In this document: positions 20,244-32,171 of the stretch, piece by piece
Numbering within the stretch: position 1 is the first letter of the stretch
How the letters are laid out: each line of letters opens with the position of its first letter
Source of the DNA: Batkoa obscura
Taxonomy: Eukaryota; Entomophthoromycota; Entomophthoromycetes; Entomophthorales; Batkoaceae
Direction: 5' to 3'
Assembly: GCA_030770535.1 (NCBI GenBank)
Contig: JASVEC010000017.1
Location: forward strand, 124,001-188,000
DNA: 64,000 bases
The notes under the pieces: generated by a model
Told to the model about the DNA's origin: nothing
Seen by the model: the letters and a program-made list of their open reading frames with translations, nothing else
The model's database searches: none
Program-made: the position numbers and the translations under genes

Positions 20244-21698
20244 ATGAATACTGCAGTTGTTAAAGCTACTAAACACGATGGTAATATTCCTAAACAAAAA
20301 CATGTTATTGGTAAGGATTAGTTTATTCATTATTATTACTAATACAAAATATAAATTATAAATTATAAAATTAATTAATTTTCTAATTCAACAGCATTAT
20401 GTTCCTTCAGTTGGGAGAATAAAGTTACTGTCAAGAATATGTTAGATTTATTAGGAGATAGATTGAGAGATAATAATTGGGATGTAAGTAAAACTGAAAC
20501 TAAAGCTAAATTAAATAAAATTAAAATTCTATTTTTTAGGTAGTTTATAAAACATTAATAGTTATTCACACAATTATGAGGGATGGATGCCCAGAGAATG
20601 TATTTGATTATTTAACAAGAGCACGTAGTTTATTAGATACATCAAGCTTTCGACCCAAAAATTCAAATGTCGGTAAGTTTCATTTATAATTCAATCATTC
20701 CTTCATTTTTAAATTTTTAAATTTTTAAATTTTTAAATTTAGGTTTTAATCAAGTTAAAAATATACGAGATTATAGTACTTATTTAGAACATAAAGTATT
20801 AGTTTATTCTCAAAAAAAAATAGACTTTTGTACCACACATAATAATACTAAAATCAATGAAATGTTCAGCTTAGCTATTAATAATGAATTAATCGATAAT
20901 ATTAATTTAATTCAAGAACATTTGGAAGTTTTATTAGCTGCTAGGGTAATAGTTCTTATAATTATTCTATATTTATATTTATATCTGATGTTTTATTTAG
21001 ATATCAGAAAATGATATTGATAGTCATATAAGTTTATATGCATTTAAAATGTTAATAAGAGATATGTTAAAAATATATCAATTTTTAAATCAAGGAGTAA
21101 TTACTATATTAAAAGGATTTTTTGATTTAGATTTACCATTAGCAAAATTATGCCTTAATATCTATAAAAGATATATATCATTAACAGAACAAGTTATCAA
21201 TTATTTAAATAAGGCAAGAGATATTGAAAATTATTTACAATTTACTATTCCAGAATTAAAACATGTAAATTTTTTATTATAATATTTTTTTAATATCAAT
21301 TTTGTTAATTAATTTTCTTAGGCTCCAGTTTCATTGTTAAACGCATTACAAGATCATTTAAATTCATTAAAAAGTAGTCAAGTTAGGGTTCCTAATGTTA
21401 CTTCGAACAATACACAACATACAGAAATATCAAATCAACATCAGCAACAACAACAACAGAAACAAAAAGGTAAAGTTTTATTTAATGATAATAATATTTT
21501 TATTAATTTTATTTTAAATAATAGTAATTAAAAAAGAAGCTATTGATTTCTTTGCATCCTTAGATGATGAATTAAATGTACAAACAAATAGTAATATTAG
21601 CAATAATAATACTTCATATAATCCATTTAATAATGGTAATAATAACAATAATAATAACAATATAAATAATGATTTATTATCATTTAATTCAAACACTA

Positions 21699-21749
<51 letters not shown>

Positions 21750-22297
21750 TACCATTTAATCCATTTAATCAAAATCAACAAGTACTAAATCGAAGACAAA
21801 CAACAGTGATTCCACAATTTAATCAGTCAATAAGGACTTCTACAATGCCTAATAATTTTAATCCATTCAGCACTACTTCCAATCCATTTGCTACAATGGG
21901 AGGTAACACTAGTAATAGTGGAATGAGTATGAATAATATGAATAATATGAGTTTAGGGAATAATCGAAATACAATGAATCCTTTTTTAATGGATTCAGCT
22001 ACACAAAATTTAAATAGTAGTCATCAACTCAATTCTATGTTTAATAATCCAATGACACACAATACAACTATAAACACATCATCAAATTTTAATACATCAT
22101 TGAATCCAAGTTTTAATTCATCGAACTCATCTACTTCTTTATTTGATATTAGTAATTCTAATAATAATAATTTTAGTTTTAATAATAATAATAATAATAA
22201 TAATGGAATGAATAATAATAATTCTCTATTTAATACAAATAATGGAATGAATAATAATATAAATAACAATTCTAATAACAACATAAATTTATTTTAA
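20244..22297 (+). CDS. AP180/CALM-type clathrin adaptor (ANTH domain)
   Basis: Seven exons (20244-20310, 20395-20483, 20540-20672, 20743-20945, 21001-21264, 21322-21469, about 21537-22297) give about 554 aa. The ANTH domain spans roughly 1-260: KHDGNIPKQKHV resembles the PI(4,5)P2-binding KX9KX(K/R)(H/Y) signature, followed by VYKTLIVIHTIMRDG and SFRPKNSN. The C-terminal ~280 residues are Asn/Gln/Ser-rich and unstructured. They contain at least five NPF tripeptides (YNPF, FNPF twice, SNPF, MNPF), which bind EH-domain proteins such as Pan1/Ede1, and end in NLF. This matches yeast Yap1801/1802, which link membrane, clathrin and EH scaffolds in endocytosis. A pure AAT run (21700-21750) encodes a polyasparagine tract. 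The start of the last exon is ambiguous by 3 nt (two AG acceptors). Confidence 0.92.
21700..21750 (+). repeat. (AAT)n microsatellite encoding polyasparagine
   Basis: About 16 uninterrupted AAT units inside the AP180-like coding sequence. Confidence 0.9.
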
Positions 22298-22858
22298 AAA
22301 GTATTAATAATCCATTATCTATTAATATCTTTGATTGAATAAGATTTTTTCTGTTTTTTATACTTCTTTTATTGTTATCGTTTTCAAATTTTATCCTGTT
22401 CCAAATTATTCCTCATCTCTCTTTCACTAGCTCTTTTTTAAAATTCAAATAAAAATCGATTTTTTATATTACTAATAATATTAACAATTAGACTTGTTTT
22501 TTTGTATGGGCTATTTAGTTATTTGGTTTATTTATTTTTTCTAATATTGTTATCATTATAAAAATAAAAATGAAATAACATAAAAATGCTTAAAAGACAT
22601 AAGACTATTTTGATTTGTTTTATAAAAAATAAATATAAAAATAAAACAATAACATAAACCAATCAATCATTCTATATTAAATTTTAATACTAATTTAAAA
22701 AATTAAAAAATAAACAAATCTAACTATTGAACTTAGTCAATATAATAACATACGTTAATATCTTTATTTTCATTTAACTACTAATAAAATATTTAATATT
22801 TAATATTTAATATTTAGTATTCATAGACAATCATTCTTTAGATATTATAAAATCTTAA
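22298..22858. other. Convergent intergenic gap
   Basis: 3'-flanking DNA of the AP180 and PHGDH genes. A short TTTAATA tandem lies at about 22790-22815. Nothing else. Confidence 0.4.
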
Positions 22859-24466
22859 TTAAATAATAAGTCTAGTTAAGATCCCATGTTTGACTTTTGA
22901 AATTTGATGATATAACTCATGTAAATGGGATTTAATTTCTTCTTCGGATTTAACTGGTGGTACAATATCCGCAATTAAATAAGCGACGGAACCTTTTGAA
23001 TCTGAACTTTGTCTTTCAACATTATAATCCGATAATAAATTATTAATTTCCTAAATTAAATTAAATTAAATATCAATTAACTAGAATAGTTATTAAAAAC
23101 TTACCTTTAACACACCAGGTACATTATCATGCACAAATATAACTCTTACAATATTGCCTTCTTGTAGCACTCGAGGTCTTAATTCCAAATTGGGGAAATT
23201 AACAGCAGATAAAGTAGTCCCAATATTTAAATATTTAGTAATAGAAGTGCCCACTTCAATACCAATCATAGATTGTGCTTCTTCAGTGGAGCCACCAATA
23301 TGAGGTGATAAGATAGTATTTGGACATCCAATTAATTCATTTGTAAATGCTTCCCCATTTTTAGATGGTTCGACTGGGAATACGTCAATGGCTGCTCCAG
23401 CTAAATGTCCTGATTTTAACGCTTCAGCAAGGTGATTGAGTTGTACCTATGAATTAAAATAAAATGTTAATTATTATTATTATTATTATTATAAACTTAC
23501 CACTGTGCCCCTTGAATAATTAATCAAATAACTTCCTTTTTTCATTAATTTTAATTCCCTTTCACCAATCATTTCTTTAGTATCCTTCGTCTCTGGTACA
23601 TGTAATGTAATAAAATCACACATTTCTAATAAATCTTCTAATTTTGTAATTTGAGTTGCTGTTCCCAAAGGCATAATTTGCAATATATCATAAAAATAAA
23701 CTTGAATTCCTAAACTTTCCGCTAATACAGAGAGTTGAGAGCCAATGTGACCGTAACCAATAATACCTAATTTTTTATTACGAACTTCATAACAGTTTTT
23801 ACTAACTTTGTTCCATAGTCCATTATGCATCTCTTGATTACGATCCCCCATTTGACGAGAAAGATAAATGATATGAGCAAGCACAAGTTCAGCTATGAGT
23901 GGGAATAAGATTAATATAAATAATAAATGATAAATAATAATAAATTAAAGTAAATTAAAGTATCTACTTACCTACTGATCTTGAATTGGAAAAGGGCGAA
24001 TTAAACACTGGAATCCCTCTTTTTTCTGCATAATTTAAATCCACTTGATTAGTACCGATACAAAAACAACCAATGGCTAATAAATTTCGGGCTGAAGATA
24101 ACACTTTTTCAGTAAGTTTAGTTTTACTCCTAATAAAAGGTTCAAGTGATTGTTAGTATGTAAGTTGAAGATGAGATATAAAAAGAGAGGGGTAAGGATG
24201 AAATTAAGTTACCTTATACCAATGACATGAACAGTTTGTATCTTTTCAATTAATTCTTCTTCCGATAATGCTTTAGTATGGGATTCTATCTAAAAATCAA
24301 AATTAATTGAAAGTTAATTAATAGATACAAATACGCTTACATTAAATCCTTGTTTATTAAAAATATTAATAGCAGTTGAATTAATATTTTCTAATAATAA
24401 TATATTTAATTGATTTTTTTGAATATTGTGTTCCAATTGATATTTATTTTCAGTATTGAATATCAT
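22859..24466 (-). CDS. D-3-phosphoglycerate dehydrogenase with ACT domain
   Basis: Six exons (24466-24341, 24289-24213, 24129-23972, 23892-23501, 23446-23105, 23050-22859) encode 428 aa, phases consistent. It has a 2-hydroxyacid dehydrogenase fold: RNLLAIGCFCIGTNQVDL, the Rossmann motif KLGIIGYGHIGSQL, the LINYSRGTVV arginine, the AAIDVFPVEP segment and the SPHIGGSTEEAQ histidine. A C-terminal ACT domain (about 350-428) with VRIVFVHDNVPGVL is the usual serine-feedback module. It catalyses the first step of phosphorylated serine synthesis (3-phosphoglycerate to 3-phosphohydroxypyruvate, NAD+), like yeast Ser3/Ser33. The length is close to that of the yeast enzymes (about 470), with a shorter N-terminus. 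Confidence 0.93.
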
Positions 24467-25440
24467 GTTTAAGAAAATTGAGTATAAATTGCTTAAATAT
24501 AATAAGAGAGGAATGAAATTAATTTTAACTTGTTTTTATACTCTCTTATCTTATCTCTTATCTTGTTATTAATAAATTTGAAACTATTAATAAAATTCAC
24601 TTAACCTTAAAATCTCCTTATTTTTTATTATTCTTTTTAAAGTTAATCATTTACCTTACTTTAATGAGTCATCAAGATTAATTGAAACATTTAAAAGGAT
24701 TTTTTTTAATAGATTTCTTCTAATAAACTTCCAGCTCATTTATTATTATTTAATCCTAATTTGATATGATAATCAATTGTAATATTACTATAAACGTTAT
24801 TAAATAAAATATTTACCCTTTATTTTATTTATTTTATTAATCATATGAAAAATAGAGGGGAAATTTTTATTAATAATTAATAATTAATAATTAATAAAAA
24901 CATAATAGCTTTTTATATCTATTGAAATAGCTCAAATATCAATTTAGTTATATAATCAATATTAATTTACTGCCACTTTCCATTAAGTAATTATATTCAG
25001 CTTTATTTTAGTATTTAGGATTCTTTAATTACTTATCATATTATATTATAGTTTAATAAATAGAATAATAATAATATATAATACATAATAATAATAATAT
25101 AATAATAATAATAATAATATCCTTCCAAAGCCCTATTTATCACCTCATTCAGCAATCCAATTTCGTCATCCTAGTTATGACAATAAAGTTAAAAATTAAG
25201 TTCTAAAAAAATAGTAACTTTATCAAAAAGAATATAATCAATGTTAATTCAATCTAAACAACTTAAAAAATGAAAAAATTAATTCCAATCGAAAAGAATG
25301 ATTAAAAATAAAGAATCAGATTGAAAATATTAGATTTAAATTTTGAAATTCCAATAAATTTCTACTTTCAATTTATTATTCAACAATATCAATCTTTAAT
25401 TCAATTATAAAGTTTTATTCACTTAATAATTAACAAAATT
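24467..25440. other. Intergenic between divergent PHGDH and ELP6
   Basis: Very AT-rich, with short ATTAATAATTA and AATAAT strings (for example 24868-24897 and 25063-25120). No gene or MITE was recognised. Confidence 0.45.
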
Positions 25441-26414
25441 ATGAATTTCACTACCCTCAATGATCACTTAAATCTTCCTAATGATTTACCCTTACCAAAT
25501 ACCACTTGGACTATTATTGACCATAGTTTACGTACAAATGGGGAATTTTTATTATTAAATTTTATCAAAAGTGGATTGAAATTAAAGAAAAACATATTAT
25601 TTATATCATTTAATAATATATATTTACATTATTCAATGTTAATTAAAAAGATGGTAAGTTCAATAAAGAAAGAAGAAGAAAAGAAAATTTTTTTTTAGTT
25701 AAACATTGAGTTTGAAAAAATATTAACTATTTTCTTTTGTTTTGTTTTTTTAGGGTTTAAATCCATCTGATGATAATTTAACATTCTTATCTTTATTAAC
25801 AGAAACAAAAGAAAAATTAAATTATGATATTCTTCTTAATCTTATTCAACAAAAAATAGTATTTGGAGAACAAGTTAATATAATATTTGATGATATTACC
25901 CCATTAATTTATCTTGGTTTAACTTTTTCCGAAGTATTAAAATTAGTTAATTGGTGTAAGAATTTAACTTTTAAAGTAAGTATTATTAATTTTATTTATT
26001 AATTTTATTTTTATTATTATATAGAATAATGGGTTTTTTATAATATTAAAACATGGGGATTTAGAATTTCAATCTAATACAATAATCAAAAATTTATCTT
26101 TATCATTATGTCATTTAAGTAATTTTATTATTAAATTAACTCCATTAGCTACTGGTTTTTCAAGTGAAATTCATGGTCAAGTAAGTAATTTCCTGTATAT
26201 TTATATTTATTTATATTTATATTCTATTATTTTATGTTTATATTGTTGTCATCAAATATTAATGTATTTATTTTATTATTATTAGTTATCCATTCATCAA
26301 GGACCCTTACAATTACAATCCCAACGTCATGGCCAAGGTTTAATTTATCATTATAAATTAACGGATAATCAATTTCAATTATTTGTTAAAGGAAATAGTC
26401 ATACAGTATTATAA
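25441..26414 (+). CDS. ELP6: Elongator complex subunit 6
   Basis: Four exons (25441-25653, 25754-25975, 26025-26180, 26286-26414) encode 239 aa. The fold is RecA-like without a Walker A motif: an opening DHSLRTNGEFLLLNFIKSGL, a DDITPLIYLG segment in the Walker B position, and a closing beta hairpin (GLIYHYKLTDNQFQLFVKG). These are features of ELP6, which with ELP4 and ELP5 forms the hexameric ring of Elongator. That complex binds tRNA and supports cm5/mcm5 modification of wobble uridine. The identification rests on overall pattern rather than a catalytic motif, so the confidence is a little lower than for the enzymes. Confidence 0.82.
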
Positions 26415-26542
26415 ATAGAATAATAATATGAGAATTAAATAAATAAAAATAAAATATTAATTTTAAGATTCTTATTTTATTTAATTTTATTTAATTTACT
26501 TTATAATTTACGATTATGATTCCCCTTAACTCAAACTTTAAT
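26415..26542. other. Short convergent gap
   Basis: 128 bp of AT-rich 3' flank, with a TTTTATTTAA tandem near 26475-26495. Confidence 0.4.
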
Positions 26543-26944
26543 TTACCCATTTAATAACTCCACAATTTGTTCAGGTATATTAGGTATTTGATTGGCATGA
26601 GTAACATTATCTTCTTCATTATTACCTTCATTATCACATTTTGAATGATCAAAATTCCAAGAATGATTCATATCGGAATGCGTTGGTACTGAAAAAGGTA
26701 ATAAATGATTTGGATCTTTAAATAAAGTAAATAAATTATATTGTACAAAAGAATTCATTAATTCATTCGAATTTTCTCTAGAGTGACTTAATGGAATAAC
26801 TGGTAATGGTTTATTAATATTATTGGAAATAGTGGTAGTAGTATGATTTAATTGATTCTCCTCCCATTCTTCTTCAGTAATTATATTCACTTTAGGTACA
26901 GGTGAATGTTCATTTGAAGGAGGTACAATTTGAATTTGTAATTG

Positions 26945-26983
<39 letters not shown>

Positions 26984-28456
26984 TCCAATATTCCCATTTT
27001 CATTCCCTGGTGTATTATTAATACTTGTATTACTATTACTTGAAAGTACTGAATCTGGTTTTGGAGAATCAGTTCTAGATAATGGTAAAGGTACTTTTTC
27101 TGGATCAAGAAAAGAAACTCTTCTAGAAATTCTACTTGTAACTTCATCTTCTAAATCTCTTACTACAATTATCGATTTACCATTTTTATTATCTTTATTT
27201 TTATGTCTTCGTTCAATTACTCGATCCGCTACTTGTTGTATATAAGCTAATATCTCTTCAGGTACATTATCTTCTTCATTTTCATATCGATAAGTTTCAG
27301 CAATTAATTGAATTTGTAAAGGAGAAATGGTATCTAATGTTTGTAATGTTTCAATAAATTCAGCTAATGATTTATGAGATGAATAACATTGAAGGAATTG
27401 TAACAAATGTAATAAAGATTTAAAATGAGAAGATAAATTAGCTACAATGGGTGAAGTAGCATGGGTTCTTATCCATTCTTCTAAGACAGTAACACTCATT
27501 CTTATTTGTATAGCTCGTGTACGTGAACAATATTTTTTAGTATCTAATATTCGATTAAATAATTCACTAGTTATATAATAAATTAATTGATTTAATATAT
27601 GATGAATTAATATAACATGAACTTGATAAGAATGTAAGATAGCTAAAGCAGAAGATAATATTGAAGTTATTTTTTCTGGATTACTATCTTTTTTATTTAA
27701 AATATTATTTTTATTACTTTGATTATTATTATTATTAATTCTTCTACGTATTGATAATCGTTTTCTTAAAGGTGTTAAACCATTGGCTAATTTTTCATCA
27801 TCATCATTAAATGAACTAGTTATTGAAGATAAAAAACTTTTTCTTTTTTCTTTAAATTTTGATTCATCGTTTAAACCAGGTATTGATTCACATTCTAATA
27901 TACAAGATTCTAATTCAGATTCTAATTTACTTTGTATATTTCTTACTAATAATTGATAAATTTCATGAATTAATTCACTTAAAGCTAATTGATGTTCTAC
28001 TGTAGATGATACTAATCCACTATCTTTTTTTAAATAATATAATAATTGAGAACAATTAGCTAACCAAAAGGATAAATATTTTAATTCATTAAATTTTAAC
28101 TAAAAATAATAAATAAATAAATAGAATATAAATAAAATATAAATAGAATATAAATAGAATATAAATAGAATATAAACTTACTTTAACACAATCAGCAATT
28201 AATTTTAATGCACTTTTTAATAAATCTTGTAATAAATCGGGAGTTGAAAAATAAAAAGCAAATCTAGAACATAAAAATAATACATTAGAAGGTACAAATC
28301 GTTGTTCTTTAGAATGATTTGGATTCATTGTTGTTATTATTGTTGTTAATATATGCGAAATTTGTTGATTTGAAAATACAAACATTTGATCAGGTAAACA
28401 TTGATCCCATACAAATTCTTCTACTGTTAATTCTTCTAATGTATCCTATAATAATA

Positions 28457-28535
<79 letters not shown>

Positions 28536-29496
28536 TAAATTACCTCATGATATCCATAATTATCTGAATTATGAATATTTTCTAAATTATTACCTAATAA
28601 TTCCAATTGATTAAATTTATCATTAATTTTAATTAAATAATCTTTATCATTTCCTTCAGGATCAGTTAAAGGTAAAGATTTAAAACTAGCTGAATCATCA
28701 TCCAAATAATCATTAACATTAAACCCTGAAAAAGATTGAATAGATTGTCTCACTCGATGTTGATGATTATAACTTAATATTTCTTGTAATTTAACACTTT
28801 TTTCATTTTCATTTGTATTATTTAATCCATGATTAATTATATCTAATACAGTTCTTCCTTTAGTTGTACGTGCCCCTGGTGAAGCCCCATGATCTAATAA
28901 TAATTTGACAATCTTTTCATGTTGATTACTCATTGCCCACATTAACGCTGGCCAACCATCTAATTAGTAAAGTAAAAACAAATTAATACCTCTTCTTAAT
29001 AATAATAAAATAATGAAACCCATTTTCACTTACTTTTGTCCTGCAAATCAAGACTAGCCCCATTTTTTACTAACACTTCTGCTACTTCAAAATAACCAAA
29101 ACAAGCTGCATAAATTAAAGGGGGTGAACCATCTTCATCTAATACATTAATATCAATATATTCTTTTAATATTTCATTTTTAAATAATTGTAAAACAGAA
29201 GTATCATCTCCACTAGATACCATACGATGTAATAATTTTCCAATTAATTCTTTTTTTTCTTGTTTCGTATAGATCCCTTGGGTGGCAATCTCAATAGCTT
29301 CTTCTATTTGGAGAGTTAGATCTTCACTTAGGATATTAGAATCTAAAGTTGTTTGCTCTGAAGTTAATGAAACTTCGGGAATTTGTTCTATAAGGGATCA
29401 ATGATTAATTGTTATTATTTTTTATTATTTTTTACTATTTTTTATTTTTATTTTTTAAAAAACAAAATATTTACCATTTAATATTATATCACTCAT
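26543..29496 (-). CDS. Ankyrin-repeat plus DIL (dilute) domain protein
   Basis: Five exons (29496-29475, 29387-29034, 28959-28544, 28445-28182, 28099-26543) give 870 aa with consistent phases. About three ankyrin repeats lie near residues 75-160 (SPPLIYAACFGYFEVAEVLV, then WPALMWAMSNQHEKIVKLLL). From about residue 290 to 640 there is a DIL domain, as in the cargo-binding tail of myosin V: FWLANCSQLLYYLK early and CSRTRAIQIRMSVTVLEEWI late. An acidic/basic loop with poly-Asn interrupts it. No motor is present. Motorless ankyrin-DIL proteins occur in fungi with poorly known roles, presumably in polarised traffic. The C-terminal part has a 13-Asn tract. The third intron holds a 75-bp ATT microsatellite. 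Confidence 0.85.
26945..26983 (-). repeat. (ATT)n microsatellite encoding polyasparagine
   Basis: About 13 ATT units on the plus strand, read as AAT (Asn) in the minus-strand ankyrin-DIL gene. Confidence 0.9.
28459..28535. repeat. (ATT)n microsatellite filling an intron
   Basis: About 25 ATT units occupy most of the 98-nt intron 28446-28543 of the ankyrin-DIL gene. Confidence 0.92.
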
Positions 29497-30272
29497 TTTT
29501 ATTATTATACAATATGGCTTTAATTTTTACAAAAGAGATAAAGTTTAATAAATTATTATTTAATATATTTTATAACTGGAATTTTTCAATAATCAAATTA
29601 AGCCACTATCTTAAAATCTTACAAATCTAGTCAACTTTGATTGGTAAATTAGGATTTTATCCAATTAAATTAATTGATAAAAATTTTAATAGATTAAGTT
29701 ATTTTGCTCTTTTCTCCTCGTGGTGATTTCAAAAGTGGTGAGATACTAAGTTTTACAATGAAAAGATGGCGACTGGGGAAGGTTACTATGAAAACTTTAT
29801 GACAAAGATAATTAAGCTCAACTTTTTATATCTTCTAGTTTATATAGATAGCTTTTATTTGTTTAATCTACTATTTTATTCGTTAATAATCCCAAAAGCA
29901 CCATTTTGGAGATTTTAATACATTCTAATTGCAACTTCAATAGTTACTCCTATTGGTGGATTTTAAGACCACTACTATTTTTGGTGTTTTTTTTTCAATG
30001 AATTAGTATCAATCTTTAATTTATTAATAGAAATTATTAAATTTTGAAAGTTGAATATTTTTAATATGAAATTAATATTATGATAACATAATAAAAATAA
30101 TAATAAATTATATATATATGTAGCTTATAGTTAATTAAATTACAATTTTATTAATAAGAATGAATCTAAAATAAAGACAATGTTTTTGATTTCAATACTG
30201 AATTAATAATTTTTTGAAATTTTAAGTGACTTAAAAAATGAACAAAAGATTGATATCTTAAATAGTGGAGCA
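29497..30272. other. Intergenic, AT-rich
   Basis: Promoter side of the ankyrin-DIL gene. No coding or RNA feature was recognised. Confidence 0.4.
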
Positions 30273-30374
30273 TCTGGGGATGTTTTTTGGCTTCATTATT
30301 TTCGTTTTTTAAGCACTATTTAAGCGGAAAGATTGTTAGTAAAATTCTTAAACAAAAAAATACATCATCATCTA
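30273..30374 (+). repeat. Family-A foldback MITE, copy 4
   Basis: Begins TCTGGGGATGTTTTTTGGC, with core TTTTTTAAGCACTATTTAAG and right part AAAAAAATACATCATCATC. The open frame at 30287-30505 starts inside it and is not a gene. Confidence 0.82.
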
Positions 30375-30622
30375 TTTCGCTGAAAAATTTCATTAATAGC
30401 CTATCTATCTTTTCGAGTTTAAAAAGTAGACAAATTAATGAAATAGAAATAATGACAGAACTGGTTGCAGCTAAACGATTTTTTGGGTTTTTTAATTTGC
30501 GTTGAACTCTACTTATGCAAAACTGAAAGTTACGAATAATGTATTAGTTTTAAATTTATAAAGTAATTTCCGAACAAATTAAAAAAATTCAAAATGTTAA
30601 GCTCCAGCTAATTTTATTTTTA

Positions 30623-30727
30623 TATAGGGATGTATTTTTTTGTTTAAGAAATTTACTAATAATCTTTCCACTCAAATGGCGCTTAAAAAATGGAAAAAAT
30701 AATGATACAAAAAAAGACATCCTCATA
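30623..30727 (-). repeat. Family-A foldback MITE, copy 5
   Basis: TATAGGGATGTATTTTTTTG to AAAAAAAGACATCCTCATA, with core ACTCAAATGGCGCTTAAAAA. Inverted relative to copy 4, about 250 bp away. Confidence 0.85.
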
Positions 30728-31051
30728 TTTGTTTTATAAAAAATCCAAAAATTAACAAAAATTAAAGATTAAAAATTAAAAATTAAAAATTAAATTAAAA
30801 ATAAATAAATAATTTTATATAAAATATCAACTGATAAATAAAGATATCATAACAATATACAATATCAATACACTATCAGGTGAAAGCATAATATAATAGA
30901 TGGAAATAATTTATTATTTAAAAAAAAATATTTGTAATAAAAAAAAGTTAGTCAAAATAGAATATAATGTTTCTAATAAAACAAGTCACATTACTTATAA
31001 AAGTTTACCTATTAAAAAAAAAAATTCAACTTCTTAAGCTTGGTCATAATA
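30728..31051. other. Intergenic between MITE copies
   Basis: AT-rich, including an AAAAATTAAAAATTA tandem at about 30768-30800. No gene. Confidence 0.4.
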
Positions 31052-31153
31052 TTATTGGGGGTGTTTTTTTGATTTCGTCATTTTTCCATTTTAAGCACTA
31101 TTTGAGCAGAAAGGTTATTAGTAAAACTTAAACAAAAAAATACATCCCCTATT
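31052..31153 (+). repeat. Family-A foldback MITE, copy 6
   Basis: TATTGGGGGTGTTTTTTTG to AAAAAAATACATCCCCTAT, with core TTTTAAGCACTATTTGAG. Confidence 0.82.
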
Positions 31154-32066
31154 AATAACAGTTCAAATTTAAAGTTTAAAAATAAAATAAAAAGGTAAAA
31201 GTAACCAACTTTAATTACTTTTTATGGGAAGTGACTTAACTTGAGTGTTTCTAACATACTTTTTTATTATTATAAAGTTGCACTTTATGATAAGTTAAAC
31301 TTACAATACAACAACGATGTAAAAATTAATTTTTATACGCTGAGTTTAGTTTTGATTTTAATTTTAAACAAAACCATTAGTATTGAAATCCGATATTTAA
31401 TAAAAACAAATGACCATTAAAACATACAAGACAGTAGCATACTTTTAATACTTTTAATTACTCGCGTTTTCTAGCTATAGAAAAATTAAAATTTATCTAT
31501 TAATTAACTTAACGCCTCATTTTATACAAAAATAGAAATTTCCATTTCACTAAGCTTTCTGAAAAAAATAAACTCAAATCTTAAGATTAAATTTAGAGAA
31601 CTAGCAATAAACATAAAAAAATAATCCAAATAAAAAAAAAACTTTTATTAAATATTAAAAATTTCTTTTAAATCCTTCTTTCACAATTTGTTTCCTATAT
31701 ACGCCACTTCAATAGCGCTTGGTTTCTCTATTCTCTACTCTATTATCTCTCTTACAGCTACGAAAAAGTCAATTATACTTAGAACTCAACGAATTGAAGA
31801 TAAATCATTTGATCTGACAATTGCTAATCTATTCTGCTTCTGATGAAAAGCTGTCTATTAACTAACCAATAAAATGAGTTGAAGGATCAAATCACTTATT
31901 ATAATTGGCAAATTTCTTGTATACCTATGCTACTTTCAATCAGAATAGGTAAGAGCATAAAAAATTCAATATCATCTGATGCGGAATCACAGCAAACTGA
32001 CGAAATTCAAAAATTTAATGAGCGCATGATCTATCTATTCTTTAATTAAAAAGTTGGAATAAGAAA
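31154..32066. other. Intergenic upstream of DPP5
   Basis: About 0.9 kb without recognised features. The 31700-32050 part is less AT-rich than its surroundings but has no sustained frame. Confidence 0.4.
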
Positions 32067-32074
32067 TATAAAAG
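32067..32074 (+). promoter_or_regulatory. TATA box of the DPP5 gene
   Basis: TATAAAAG about 100 bp upstream of the ATG at 32172. Confidence 0.5.
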
Positions 32075-32171
32075 AAGAGTTGCAGACGATTGACTTTTAA
32101 AAAGTAGATCAACTTATCTTTTTTATTATTTTTTTTTAAAAAGCTTTTTTATAGCTTAACTAATTTTCATA

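Noticed and set aside
22024-22284. 86-codon Leu-rich minus-strand frame
   Set aside because: Antisense of the Asn-rich AP180 tail; AAT repeats read as Leu/Ile on the other strand.
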